Part shown: positions 1 to 8,665 of the stretch, in pieces
Position numbering within the stretch: position 1 is the stretch's first letter
Layout: each line of letters starts with the position of its first letter
Origin: Marinobacter oulmenensis
Lineage (GTDB): Bacteria > Pseudomonadota > Gammaproteobacteria > Pseudomonadales > Oleiphilaceae
Assembly: GCF_014201735.1 (NCBI RefSeq)
Contig: NZ_JACHFE010000002.1
Span: 1-64,000 of the forward strand
Length of the DNA stretch: 64,000 nucleotides
Direction of reading: 5' to 3'
Made by a program: the position numbers and the translations under genes
The notes under the pieces: model-generated
Database searches by the model: none
Told to the model about the DNA's origin: nothing
Seen by the model: the letters and a program-made list of their open reading frames with translations, nothing else

Positions 1-264
1 CATGACGACGGCCAAGCGGATTGCTGGCCGGGTGAATAAACGAACAAAGGGGCGGTAGGCTGGACTCCGAAGTGGGTTTTTCTACAGCCTCGTTAATGGC
101 AAAAGCCTTGGTCTTTTGGGTTGCCGTGTGCCAGGGGCTTTGGTGCCGGGCTTGGCAGCTAAGCCCGGTAACTGGGTGAGCACCAAAGCGGTCTGAATTC
201 GCGTCCGGTTTGGTAGCTTTAATCGTCAGCGGCGTTGGTAGCAAAATCGGTGTTCGCCTTTTGG
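1..264. other. ORF-less integron cassette, left part
   Basis: No convincing gene is visible. The stretch carries a strong nested stem-loop: GCTTTGGTGC (137-146) pairs with GCACCAAAGC (180-189), and inside it CCGGGCTT (146-153) pairs with AAGCCCGG (161-168). It is continuous with the sequence at 2409-2578 once the IS21 element is removed, and that stretch leads into the first clear attC site. I infer a non-coding cassette split by the insertion. The hairpin could be a structured RNA, a terminator without a T-tract, or a degraded attC-like fold. Confidence 0.5.
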
Positions 265-367
265 TGTCGACAGCACTGCTAAAAGACCTTAAATCAGCAA
301 CGTAGATTGTCCTCCCGACCCGCATGATCTTTTCTTGAAGGTGACCAAACCGAACAGGAACCGAATC

Positions 368-1552
368 ATGCAAAGCCGAGAGGACTTTCACATGATAAAG
401 CAACTTCGCAGCCAGGGGGCGTACATCGTGGACATCGCACACCAGATTGGCTGTTCCGAACGCACCGTGCGCCGTTACCTGGCCTTGCCCGCACCACTGA
501 CCGGTAAACCCAAGACCCCGCGTGGCAGCAAGCTTGATCCCTTCAAGCCCTACATCGATGAGCTGCTGGGCCAGGATGTCTGGAACGCAGAAGTCATTCG
601 GCAGTTGCTGAGGGAACGGGGTTACGATGGCGGTGTGACGCTTATCCGTCGCTACGTCCAGCCCAAGCGCAGCCTGAGAGCCAGCAAACAAACCGTTCGA
701 TACGAGACGATTCCCGGCGAGCAGCTTCAGCACGACTGGGGCCAGATCCGTACCGAGGTAGCTGGCCGGCTTTGCACCGTCAACTTCGCGGTCAACATCC
801 TCGGGTACTCCCGCTACTTCCATGTCTGGGCAGGGCCCAGTCAGGATGCGGAGCATACCTACGAGTCGCTGGTACAGGCTTTCCGGTACTTTGATGGCGT
901 GCCTAAACGAGTTCTGGTGGATAACCAGAAAGCCGCTGTCATCCGGCACGACAGCGGAGGTCGCGTGGTGTTCAACGCAGGCTTCCTGGAGCTGGCCAAC
1001 CATTACGGCTTCGCCGCCCGGGCGTGCCGGCCCCAACGCCCCAGAACCAAAGGCAAGACCGAGCGTATGGTGGGCTACGTGAAGCACCACTTCTTCCAGC
1101 GCTATCGCAGCTTCGATAGTTACGCGCACCTGAACCAGTTACTGGAGCAGTGGCTGAGCAGCTATGCCAGTCAGCGAACACTGCGCCAGTTCCAGCAGAC
1201 ACCGGCTCAGCGCTTCGAGGAAGAGCGTCATCAACTCAGCCCTTGTCCGGCAACAGACTTCGATACCCGCTATTACGACATCCGCCATGTGGGTTGGGAT
1301 GCCTACATCGATGTGCGGGGCAACCGTTACAGCGTGCCTGCCGAGTGTTGTGGCCAGCGGGTGAACATCCGCATCAGCCTGGACGGTGAACTCACCGTTT
1401 ACGACCTCCGGGGCCAAGAAGTCTGCCGACACCGGATGACCAATCGCAAACAGGGTTGGCAGACGGTTGCCGAGCACCACGACCCCCTGTGGCAACAAGT
1501 GATGCCCGTCCAACACCGCAGTCTGGCCGTGTATGAGGAGGTGTTGCAATGA
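368..1552 (+). CDS. istA: IS21-family transposase IstA
   Basis: IstA catalyses cut and strand transfer of the element. The N-terminal ~60 residues form a helix-turn-helix (IAHQIGCSERTVRRYLAL), followed by an integrase-type DDE core: the first Asp in LQHDWGQ, the second in VLVDNQKAA, and the Glu in GKTERMVGYVK. A C-terminal beta-barrel-like region ends the protein. I chose the ATG at 368, giving 394 aa; a TTG at 335 in the same frame would add 11 residues. The stop overlaps the istB start by 4 bp (ATGA), which suggests translational coupling. Confidence 0.93.
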   Translation: MQSREDFHMIKQLRSQGAYIVDIAHQIGCSERTVRRYLALPAPLTGKPKTPRGSKLDPFKPYIDELLGQDVWNAEVIRQLLRERGYDGGVTLIRRYVQPKRSLRASKQTVRYETIPGEQLQHDWGQIRTEVAGRLCTVNFAVNILGYSRYFHVWAGPSQDAEHTYESLVQAFRYFDGVPKRVLVDNQKAAVIRHDSGGRVVFNAGFLELANHYGFAARACRPQRPRTKGKTERMVGYVKHHFFQRYRSFDSYAHLNQLLEQWLSSYASQRTLRQFQQTPAQRFEEERHQLSPCPATDFDTRYYDIRHVGWDAYIDVRGNRYSVPAECCGQRVNIRISLDGELTVYDLRGQEVCRHRMTNRKQGWQTVAEHHDPLWQQVMPVQHRSLAVYEEVLQ

Positions 1553-2355
1553 ACCTGGACCAACTCCTCGATCGGCTCAAGATGGACCACCTGCAAGCCT
1601 CCCTGGACACCCTGTGCGAACACGCCAGCAAGAAAGACCTGAACTACCGGGAGTTCCTGGAGCAGGCGCTGGCCCAGGAGTGGGGTGGCCGCCACCAGAA
1701 AGGCCTGGACACACGCCTCAAACAGGCCCGGCTACCCTGGATCAAAACTCTGGAGCAGTTCGACTTCAGCTTCCAGCCAAGTATTGACCGCAAGCTGGTG
1801 CGGGAGCTCTCCGGCCTGGGGTTCGTGGAACGCAACGAGAATGTGATCCTGCTGGGACCGCCTGGAGTGGGCAAAACCCACCTGGCCGTCGCCCTTGGCG
1901 TAAAGGCTGCTGAAGCGGGCCATCGCGTCCTGTTCATGACCCTGGACCGCTTAGTCAGCACGCTGGTCAAAGCCCGCCAGGAAAACCGGTTGGACCGGCA
2001 GCTCCAGCAACTGACCTACCCGAAAGTGCTTGTGCTGGACGAGATCGGCTATCTGCCCATGACCCGGGAAGAAGCCAGCCTGTTCTTCCGACTGATCAAT
2101 CGGCGCTACGAACGGGCCAGCACCATCCTCACCTCAAACAAGAGCTTTATGGACTGGGGTGAGGTATTCGGTGATCAGGTCATCGCCACTGCGATACTGG
2201 ATCGGCTGCTGCACCACTCAACCACTCTGAACATCAAAGGCGAGAGCTACCGGCTGAAGGACAAACGGAAGGCTGGCCTCGTTCCTGGTACTAGTCAACA
2301 ACAGGAGGGTTCTGACGACACCGACGCTCAAAAACCGGACACTGAAAACGGATGA
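1549..2355 (+). CDS. istB: IS21-family ATPase helper protein IstB
   Basis: IstB is the AAA+ ATPase that helps IstA choose and bind target DNA. It has a DnaC-like fold with Walker A GPPGVGKTH, Walker B VLVLDEIGYLP, and the sensor region TILTSNKSFMDWGEVF. Length is 268 aa. The last ~20 residues are a polar tail rich in Gln, Asp and Glu, which looks disordered. It overlaps the istA stop by 4 bp. Confidence 0.94.
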   Translation: MNLDQLLDRLKMDHLQASLDTLCEHASKKDLNYREFLEQALAQEWGGRHQKGLDTRLKQARLPWIKTLEQFDFSFQPSIDRKLVRELSGLGFVERNENVILLGPPGVGKTHLAVALGVKAAEAGHRVLFMTLDRLVSTLVKARQENRLDRQLQQLTYPKVLVLDEIGYLPMTREEASLFFRLINRRYERASTILTSNKSFMDWGEVFGDQVIATAILDRLLHHSTTLNIKGESYRLKDKRKAGLVPGTSQQQEGSDDTDAQKPDTENG

Positions 2356-2408
2356 AAACCGGACAATCTAGGTTGATGAAATGCGGTCAAACTTGGGTGT
2401 TGTTGACA

Positions 2409-2578
2409 TTGGGGCAGTCCGCCGCATATTCAGTCAGGATCTGGTACCTTTGAGTTCAGGTTCATCCACCGCTGGCTGGGCGGTGGCTTCAAACAAAGGG
2501 TATCGGCGTAAGCTGGTGCAAGGAAACGGAGTAGGCCGTCACGGTCAGTGCCAGGGAGCAGGCAGCGTCAGTACCTGC
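2409..2578. other. ORF-less cassette, right part
   Basis: This continues the non-coding cassette to the right of the IS21 element and ends at the first attC. A 67-codon reading frame (2381-2584) crosses the IS boundary, has no good ribosome site and matches nothing I recognise, so I do not call it a gene. Confidence 0.45.
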
Positions 2579-2665
2579 CTTTAACTAGTCAATTAAGTTC
2601 GCTCCCGGCCAGAGGGCCGTCCGCCGGACGCCCCTTACGGGCCGCCGCTTATCTCCGCGTTAAAT
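2579..2665 (+). other. attC recombination site 1
   Basis: It runs from the inverse core CTTTAAC to the core GTTAAAT, about 87 bp, with a GC-rich imperfect palindrome in between (CCGGCCAGAGGGCCG, then GGACGCC and GGGCCGCCG). It closely resembles attC site 2 in sequence and length, as expected for neighbouring sites in a chromosomal integron. Confidence 0.85.
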
Positions 2666-2677
2666 TTGAGGGAGCCT

Positions 2678-2962
2678 GTGCAAGAAAATAGTTCGGGATT
2701 CGTCAGCACGCTGGAGTCACTTGCCCAAGCTTTTGTTGTTGCTTCGGTGCTGTGGATACTCTTTCTGGTCGTGGCTTGGCCCTTCATTCAAGTGTCGAGA
2801 CTTGTTTTTGACGTAGTTTCCCTTGGAGCTATCAAACCGACGTATCGACAATCTCTGGAGCATCAGGGGATCGTGGGTTTGGCGATACTGATTTTTGTGC
2901 CGCTTCTTTTCTATGTGCACATTGTTTACGGGGCAAGGCTCTATGGCAATCAGTCAGGCTGA
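2678..2962 (+). CDS. Small membrane protein of integron cassette
   Basis: The protein is about 94 aa with two likely membrane helices, one near LAQAFVVASVLWILFLVVAW and one near IVGLAILIFVPLLFYVHIVY. They are joined by a short polar region (KPTYRQSLEHQG). No ATG is available. I chose GTG at 2678, three bases after GGAG; TTG at 2666 is the alternative. The gene sits directly after an attC core and is followed by another attC, so it is the single gene of its cassette. Function is unknown. Confidence 0.65.
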   Translation: MQENSSGFVSTLESLAQAFVVASVLWILFLVVAWPFIQVSRLVFDVVSLGAIKPTYRQSLEHQGIVGLAILIFVPLLFYVHIVYGARLYGNQSG

Positions 2963-3049
2963 ATTTAACCAGTCATTCAAGTTCGTTCCCGGCCTGGCGG
3001 CCGTCCACCGGACGCCCTAGTCGGGCGCCGCTTAATATTGGCGTTATAG
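2963..3049 (+). other. attC recombination site 2
   Basis: It runs from inverse core ATTTAAC (2963-2969) to core GTTATAG (3043-3049), 87 bp, with a GC-rich imperfect palindrome (CCCGGCCTGGCGGCCG, then GGGCGCCG). The left half is nearly identical to attC 1. Confidence 0.87.
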
Positions 3050-3063
3050 CCCAAGAGGGAATC

Positions 3064-3438
3064 ATGGATTTTGAACAAACTTTATACGAATGGATCAATA
3101 AATCCCTCGTCAACGGAGTGCCTTCCCAAGTAAAGGCTTTCAGCTTCAATCTGTACGAAACTGGTTCGAACTTCGGCATTGAACTTATCGGTGCGTCCGA
3201 ATTCGATGAGGCTGATCCAGATTGGGCGTGTGAAGAAGTGTTCGAACCAGAGCAAAGACAATTGGATATTCCCTTGGCATATTCTGGCGAGAATTGGGAG
3301 CAATGCTTAGAGAATATGAAATCGGCTCTTTCAGGCTACCTGCAAACGAATGAACCAGGGGCAAAAGTCTTAAAACAAGCTCAGGGTGTTGGTATTGGCT
3401 TTGTGGATGGTGACCTGGAAGTTCTTACAAAGCTATAA
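3064..3438 (+). CDS. Unknown 124-aa cassette protein
   Basis: This is an acidic soluble protein starting at an ATG behind AGAGGGA. It has no signal peptide and no membrane helix. The pattern (EANxD-like acidic strands, Trp-rich middle PDWACEEVFEP and GENWEQCLENM, C-terminal GIGFVDGDLEVLTKL) recalls small immunity-type or SUKH-like proteins often found alone in integron cassettes. That is only an impression; I cannot name a family. The stop codon lies inside the next attC. Confidence 0.75.
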   Translation: MDFEQTLYEWINKSLVNGVPSQVKAFSFNLYETGSNFGIELIGASEFDEADPDWACEEVFEPEQRQLDIPLAYSGENWEQCLENMKSALSGYLQTNEPGAKVLKQAQGVGIGFVDGDLEVLTKL

Positions 3439-3489
3439 CAATTCGCTGCAGCCGACGCGCAAGGCGCGCGGCTGAGCTCTGCGTTATGC
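3433..3489 (+). other. attC recombination site 3
   Basis: This is a short site of 57 bp with inverse core CTATAAC (3433-3439), central palindrome GCAGCCGACGCGC / GCGCGCGGCTGAGC, and core GTTATGC (3483-3489). Its length and sequence differ from attC 1 and 2, so this cassette probably came from another source. Confidence 0.87.
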
Positions 3490-3505
3490 AGTATAAGGAT
3501 AAACT

Positions 3506-4468
3506 TTGGACGTACCTAAGAACTGGTTAGACCTTAACCTGAACAAGCCAAACTTACTTTTTGGGAATGGTCTGGGAAGAACATACTGGGAAGCATTTGG
3601 CTACAACTCACTTTTAGATGTCTTTGGGGATCAGCCAGTTGGTCGATACCTTTGTACAAAAGAACTTTTTAGTAAGTTAAAGACATCAAATTTTGAGGAG
3701 GTGCTTAGGGCTATTTATCATGCCTATCAGGTATCAATTGATAATTTAGATGCAACAAAAACCTTATACATAGATGTTCAAAAAGCACTAATTGGAGCTG
3801 TAAATTCAGTCCATCCAAAGCATTATCAAATACCAAACGAAATGATTGCAGAATGTTTTTGTAAATACAGAAGTGTATTTACAACAAATTATGATTTACT
3901 GCCTTACTGGGCAATCTTAAGTGGCTACTCACATGTTCTAGTTGATTTCTTCTGGGGTGGACCGTTTTTTGATTCAAGAAATGTAGGCTTATATGAGGGT
4001 AAGATTCCTGTGTTTTTTTTACATGGGGCGCTTCATTTAAGATCAAGAAATATATCGGACACACAGAAAATCTCTATAACACTGCAATCAGATGTAGAAG
4101 GTGCGCTTGAACTAGACTTTGAACGATCATTTCCGTTATTCATTACGGAAGGAAGTTCTCAGCAAAAGTTAAATAGAATAGAATCAAATTCTTATCTAAG
4201 ATTCTGTTATCAGTCACTTTTTCAGACTTGTGGCGAGTTAGATATTTACGGACATGACCTTAATCAAGACTTTGATGGCCATATAATAGATGCTATTAGG
4301 CAGAGTGGTAATGAAAGAATTGCAGTTAGTGTTTTCTCTGGATTAAATCTATCAGAAAAAAGACTTTTTATGGGTAGGATTAGATCGCTATTTTCTGATC
4401 AGGATAGAGATATAGATTTTTATGAATCTAATACGCATCCATTCGCAACTGCAGCGCATAACAAGTGA
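3506..4468 (+). CDS. SIR2-like (DUF4917-type) cassette protein
   Basis: The 320-aa protein begins at TTG, 7 bases after AAGGA. Three motifs match the SIR2-like NAD-binding fold: a glycine-rich loop LLFGNGLGRTYW (residues ~17-28), VFTTNYDLLPYW (~129-140; the TTNYD signature) and VFFLHGALHLR (~170-180; the catalytic-type His-Gly). This pattern fits DUF4917, a family I place in the SIR2 superfamily. SIR2 proteins of this kind act in phage defence by consuming NAD. The gene is far more AT-rich than its neighbours, which points to recent transfer. Its TGA stop (4466-4468) is supplied by the IS110 end; without the insertion the frame would run on through the attC for about 60 codons. The family and defence role are inferred. 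Confidence 0.75.
   Translation: MDVPKNWLDLNLNKPNLLFGNGLGRTYWEAFGYNSLLDVFGDQPVGRYLCTKELFSKLKTSNFEEVLRAIYHAYQVSIDNLDATKTLYIDVQKALIGAVNSVHPKHYQIPNEMIAECFCKYRSVFTTNYDLLPYWAILSGYSHVLVDFFWGGPFFDSRNVGLYEGKIPVFFLHGALHLRSRNISDTQKISITLQSDVEGALELDFERSFPLFITEGSSQQKLNRIESNSYLRFCYQSLFQTCGELDIYGHDLNQDFDGHIIDAIRQSGNERIAVSVFSGLNLSEKRLFMGRIRSLFSDQDRDIDFYESNTHPFATAAHNK
4456..4465 (+). other. attC site 4, left fragment
   Basis: The inverse core GCATAAC (4456-4462) is followed by AAG, then the IS110 element begins. The remainder of the site resumes at 5649. Joining the parts gives GCATAACAAGGCCAGCC, matching the arm CTGCTGGCGGGCGTTAAAT at the other end. Confidence 0.85.
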
Positions 4469-4489
4469 CTGTGGTGTCAATTCCATAAA

Positions 4490-5610
<1,121 letters not shown>

Positions 5611-5648
5611 TCAATTTACCCAAACACGGAAGAAATTATCCATACAAG

Positions 5649-5717
5649 GCCAGCCAGAGGGATGCCAAAACCGCCGCTCCGCTTTGGTTTTGTCACCCCT
5701 GCTGGCGGGCGTTAAAT
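5649..5717 (+). other. attC site 4, right fragment
   Basis: It holds the rest of the attC interrupted at 4465: GCCAGCCAGAGGGATG pairs imperfectly with CACCCCTGCTGGCGGGC, around a central hairpin CAAAACC...GGTTTTG (CCAAAACCGCCGCTCC, GCTTTGGTTTTG). It ends in the core GTTAAAT (5711-5717). Confidence 0.85.
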
Positions 5718-5736
5718 GTACAGAAGGAGATCCCCT

Positions 5737-6138
5737 ATGGGGCTGAAGGGAAGCTGCTTGTGTGGCGAGATAAGTTACGAAATCGACTCTGTGGATATGC
5801 CGATTGTTCATTGTCATTGTCAGACTTGTCGTAAAGCTCATGCATCCCCGTTTGCCTCCACTGCGGGAGTAAAGCGCGAGAATTTTCGTTGGCTTTGCGG
5901 TGAGAGTTCTGTTTCTACGTTTGAATCGTCCCCCGGAAAATTGCGCCATTTTTGCAAGTGGTGTGGGTCTCATTTGGTCGCTGAGAGGCCTGCGCAGTCA
6001 CACGTAATAGTTCGGGTAGCCACTCTGGACGATGATCCCGGTTTTAGGCCAGAGGCACATATTTGGGTGTCGCACGACGTGCCATGGCTTGAGCACGATA
6101 GGGTGTGTAAGCATAGGGAATGGCGCGACGACATTTAA
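5737..6138 (+). CDS. GFA/CENP-V family zinc protein
   Basis: The 133-aa protein has the Cys pattern of the glutathione-dependent formaldehyde-activating (GFA) family: GSCLCGEISYE near the start, CHCQTCRKAHASPF around residues 28-41, and FCKWCGSHL around 74-82. These bind two zinc ions. Members are annotated as aldehyde-activating or as carbon-sulfur lyases, and the true substrate is usually unknown. The start is ATG at 5737 behind AAGGAG; the longer frame from 5716 begins inside the attC core. It is a single cassette gene. Confidence 0.88.
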   Translation: MGLKGSCLCGEISYEIDSVDMPIVHCHCQTCRKAHASPFASTAGVKRENFRWLCGESSVSTFESSPGKLRHFCKWCGSHLVAERPAQSHVIVRVATLDDDPGFRPEAHIWVSHDVPWLEHDRVCKHREWRDDI

Positions 6139-6163
6139 CAAACCAATCAAGTTCGTTCTGGAC
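6133..6163 (+). other. attC site 5, truncated
   Basis: The inverse core ATTTAAC (6133-6139) and the left arm AATCAAGTTCGTTCTGGACC resemble the left arms of attC 1 and 2, but the palindrome and core GTTRRRY are missing before the toxin-antitoxin promoter. The GFA and toxin-antitoxin cassettes therefore look fused by a deletion. Confidence 0.7.
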
Positions 6164-6174
6164 CTCCCCCGCAA

Positions 6175-6194
6175 AGTGATACTATAGTGTCACT
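6175..6194. promoter_or_regulatory. Palindromic operator of the toxin-antitoxin pair
   Basis: AGTGATACTATAGTGTCACT is a 20-bp palindrome with one mismatched pair, 24 bp before the antitoxin start. Its centre contains TATAGT, which could also be the -10 box. Phd/YefM antitoxins repress their own operon through such sites. Confidence 0.7.
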
Positions 6195-6218
6195 GTCAAT
6201 TTGGACCAGGGTGAGCCC

Positions 6219-6476
6219 ATGAAAGTTGAGCTTGTTACGAATCTTAAGCGCCAAGCTACAAAGATCTTGGCAGACCTGCATCTTTCCAAAGAGCCGGTAC
6301 TGATCACTGAACATGGCCAGCCATCCGCTTATCTTGTTGATGTGCAGGATTACGAGTTCATGCAGCGCCGGCTTGAGCTGCTTGAGGGGCTCTCACGGGG
6401 AGAGCGAGCTGTCCTTGAAGGAAGAATGTACAGCCAAAGTGAGGCCAGGGAGAAAATGAGTAAATGGCTGAAGTAA
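6219..6476 (+). CDS. Phd/YefM-family antitoxin
   Basis: The 85-aa protein has the Phd/YefM fold: N-terminal DNA-binding part (TNLKRQATKILADLHLSKEPVLITEHGQPSAYLVDVQDYE) and a charged C-terminal tail that would bind and block the toxin. I start at ATG 6219 behind GGGTGAG rather than the upstream 6201 codon. It overlaps the toxin gene by 13 bp, usual for such pairs. The pair would stabilise the cassette array and may act as an abortive-infection module. Confidence 0.88.
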   Translation: MKVELVTNLKRQATKILADLHLSKEPVLITEHGQPSAYLVDVQDYEFMQRRLELLEGLSRGERAVLEGRMYSQSEAREKMSKWLK

Positions 6477-6766
6477 TCTGGACAGAGCCCGCCCTTCAAG
6501 AACTGGATGCCATCGCTGAGTACATTGCTCTAGACAATCCTGCTGCCGCAAGCGATCTGGTCCAGCAGGTTTTTGATAAGACCGGGCGTTTGGAAAATTT
6601 TCCTCAATCCGGGCGGATTCCTCCCGAACTCCCCAATTCGGTATACAGAGAGGTAGTGGTTCCTCCGTGCCGTATTTTTTATCGTGAGGCTGAGAAGCGG
6701 GTTCTCATCCTCTATGTCATGCGGGAGGAGCGGCAGCTTCGTGCGTACATGCTAGGAAGCAGCTAA
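6464..6766 (+). CDS. RelE/ParE-family toxin
   Basis: This 100-aa basic protein has the RelE/ParE fold: TEPALQELDAIAEYIALDNPAAA, then GRLENFPQSGRIPPEL, VYREVVVPPCRIFYR and VLILYVMREERQLR. The family contains both ribosome-dependent mRNA cutters (RelE) and gyrase poisons (ParE); the sequence alone does not tell which. It begins inside the antitoxin gene. The stop codon lies in the next attC. Confidence 0.88.
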   Translation: MAEVIWTEPALQELDAIAEYIALDNPAAASDLVQQVFDKTGRLENFPQSGRIPPELPNSVYREVVVPPCRIFYREAEKRVLILYVMREERQLRAYMLGSS

Positions 6767-6833
6767 CCAGGCGCGGCACTCAGGTGCCTTTGTCTCCGCT
6801 GCGCTCCGGCGACGGTAACCGCAAGCGTTAGCA
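6761..6833 (+). other. attC recombination site 6
   Basis: Inverse core AGCTAAC (6761-6767), a central hairpin GTCTCCGCTGCGCTCCGGCGAC, and core GTTAGCA (6827-6833), 73 bp. It closes the toxin-antitoxin cassette. Confidence 0.82.
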
Positions 6834-6856
6834 CTACAACCCTGGGGGCTAGTAAG

Positions 6857-7363
6857 TTGAAAAAAGTATTAATGAGTGCATGCCTTTTAGGGAAAAAGGT
6901 CAGGTACGATGGTGGAAGCCTTTCGGTGCATGATCAACTTGTGGAGAGGTGGAAATCTGAAGGCCGGATCATTTCAGTTTGCCCGGAAGTTGAGGCCGGG
7001 ATGAGTATCCCCAGGAAGCCTGCGGAGATTTTCGAAGGTGACGGAAATAGTGTGTTGGACGGTGAAGCCGAAGTTTTTGAAAAAGGCGGAAATGTCGTCA
7101 CCGACGATTTCATTGCGGGTGCCTCCATTGCCTTGGAGTTGTGCAAAAAGTTCAACATTGAGATAGCCGTACTGGCTGAGTCTAGTCCTTCTTGCGGCAG
7201 CTCTTTCATCTACGATGGTAGCTTTTCAGGTAATCGGACTCTTGGTACCGGAGTTACGGTCGCGTTGCTGCGTCGGCATGGTATTCAGGTGTTTAGCCAG
7301 CATGAGATAGCTGATGCTCACAAGGCCATCCACGCGACTGTGGACTTTCCCCGACGCACATGA
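6857..7363 (+). CDS. DUF523 family protein
   Basis: The 168-aa protein has DUF523 hallmarks: SACLLGKKVRYDGG at the N-terminus, ISVCPEVEAGMSIPRKPAEI near residue 40, and LAESSPSCGSSFIYDG near residue 115. The three conserved cysteines in these motifs suggest a metal or iron-sulfur centre. Some family members have been linked to thiouracil desulfurization. It follows directly after attC 6 and is the last cassette gene of the array. Confidence 0.88.
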   Translation: MKKVLMSACLLGKKVRYDGGSLSVHDQLVERWKSEGRIISVCPEVEAGMSIPRKPAEIFEGDGNSVLDGEAEVFEKGGNVVTDDFIAGASIALELCKKFNIEIAVLAESSPSCGSSFIYDGSFSGNRTLGTGVTVALLRRHGIQVFSQHEIADAHKAIHATVDFPRRT

Positions 7364-7418
7364 CACGCCTCAGCCTCAAACGGAGGCCATCTCAATGGCC
7401 TAAAACACGACAGGAGTT

Positions 7419-7486
7419 ATCCAACAATCGGCTGCACGGCGACCGATTTTCCGCCGCTTCACGGCTACAAACCGGCGCGCCGGTTT
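7419..7486 (+). other. Degraded attC and perfect palindrome at array end
   Basis: ATCCAACAATCGGCTGC (7419-7435) looks like the left arm of an attC, comparable to the AACAATTCGCTGC arm of site 3, but no core GTTGGAT follows. It runs into an 18-bp perfect palindrome, AAACCGGCG and its complement (7469-7486), followed by TATAG. The array seems to end here. From here to 7569 no gene is visible. Confidence 0.5.
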
Positions 7487-7569
7487 ATAGTCGCGAACTA
7501 TCTGGACACTCACGAGAACAAGAGCTGCCAATCGCCTTATATGGCGGTTTTATCCGGTGTCTCGCTTGG

Positions 7570-8580
7570 TTATTGGGAGTGCGCGTCCAGTTTGAGAATC
7601 TCGCCCCCAATAGACGTTAATTGATGCAGGTACCTTGCGGGGTTCAGGAGTTGGAATGGGAAATAGAGTCCTGGCGGGACCGGTTGGCCGGATAAGCCCG
7701 CCAGCCTTTCGAGAACCATGGCCACTCCAAGGCCAGTCAGGGGCATCTGTCCTTCGGGATGGACGACCGCCTGGCGGATTTGAAGCGGCTGTTCTGCGTG
7801 GTCCTCGCCGGACAACTCCATGATGATCTCGGTAGACAATGGCTTTCCGAGTCGACGTGAAGAGCTTTCCCCCACGGCCAGGCGGAACCTGACCTCGCGC
7901 GCGCCGGTTTCGTTGGCCAGGACAAGGACATCGTAGGGTGAGAAGACTTCGGCCGGCATTTCCCTCCCGTCCAGGGCGACCACTTGGGTCTGGGCATCCG
8001 TTCCCGTCCTCCATAGATAGTGGCCATCCTGCACCGTCAAAGCCGCAGGTAGGGTCTTGGTCAAGCGTTCCATGTCGATGTCGGTTGCGGGGCCGTTTAT
8101 GTCCTGTTCATCGATGATGGCACTGATTTGGACGCTGTCGATCCGAGCGAAGCTTTTCGCGGCCTCCATCGCGGGAACGGTCGTGGCACCCACGAGCCAT
8201 TCGGCCCCGAGCACGACAGGCGCTGCATTGGGTTTGTGCATGTAGGCCGCGACCTCTGGGCCGATCTCATGCACCCCAGAGGATATGCTCATATAGGGGA
8301 TGCCGCGCGCTTGTGCGAATTGCAGGCAGGCGATGGCATCATCCTTGAAAAACAGAGCCAGCGCCGAGATCGATCGCTCCCCCAGACCGAGGTCAGGTGC
8401 GGTGAGATCGATAGCAATACCTTCGGCGTTGCCGATCTCGGCGGCCGCTGCGTTGGCACGCTCGCGGTCACGGCCACCGATTAACAGGGGCACGTCCGGA
8501 TGCGCGTCGCGCAGATAGCGAGCCGTCTGACGGCCGACAATGCCGGAGCCACCAACGAGCAAGATAGGATTGGAAGACAT
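7570..8580 (-). CDS. Saccharopine-dehydrogenase-like NAD(P)-binding protein
   Basis: The 336-aa protein begins with a Rossmann loop ILLVGGSGIVGRQTARYL and an Arg typical of NADP binding (LLIGGRDRERA). The middle contains SISSGVHEIGPE and VVLGAEWLVGATTVPA. This fits the saccharopine dehydrogenase/trans-acting enoyl reductase group, whose substrates vary widely. Good ribosome site AAGGAG. It lies 85 bp downstream of the hydrolase gene on the same strand, so the two may be cotranscribed. Substrate unknown. Confidence 0.75.
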   Translation of the reverse strand: MSSNPILLVGGSGIVGRQTARYLRDAHPDVPLLIGGRDRERANAAAAEIGNAEGIAIDLTAPDLGLGERSISALALFFKDDAIACLQFAQARGIPYMSISSGVHEIGPEVAAYMHKPNAAPVVLGAEWLVGATTVPAMEAAKSFARIDSVQISAIIDEQDINGPATDIDMERLTKTLPAALTVQDGHYLWRTGTDAQTQVVALDGREMPAEVFSPYDVLVLANETGAREVRFRLAVGESSSRRLGKPLSTEIIMELSGEDHAEQPLQIRQAVVHPEGQMPLTGLGVAMVLERLAGLSGQPVPPGLYFPFQLLNPARYLHQLTSIGGEILKLDAHSQ

Positions 8581-8665
8581 AGATTTCTCCTTTCGGTATG
8601 GCCCGCGTCAAGCGAGCACAAGTGTTTGTGGAAGGCCCTTATTCGGGCTGCTGGACGAGCCGTCT

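Larger units (their letters stand above)
265..2408 (+). mobile_element. Complete IS21-family insertion sequence
   Basis: The ends are imperfect inverted repeats of about 50 bp (265-314 and 2359-2408). They start TGTCGACAGCAC and, on the other strand, TGTCAACAACAC, and share an inner block TAGATTGTCC at the same distance from each end. The element is flanked by a 4-bp direct repeat TTGG (261-264 and 2409-2412), as expected for IS21 transposition. It carries istA and istB in the usual overlapping order. Length is 2,144 bp and both genes are intact, so it may be active. Confidence 0.9.

Noticed and set aside
2381..2584. 67-aa frame across the IS21 right end
   Set aside because: It crosses the IS boundary, lacks a ribosome site and has no family.
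6175..6194. Reading this palindrome as an attC core
   Set aside because: It has no GTTRRRY core; its place before the antitoxin fits an operator.
7360..7620. 86-aa frame after the DUF523 gene
   Set aside because: It runs through the attC-like remnant and palindrome; amino-acid make-up looks random.
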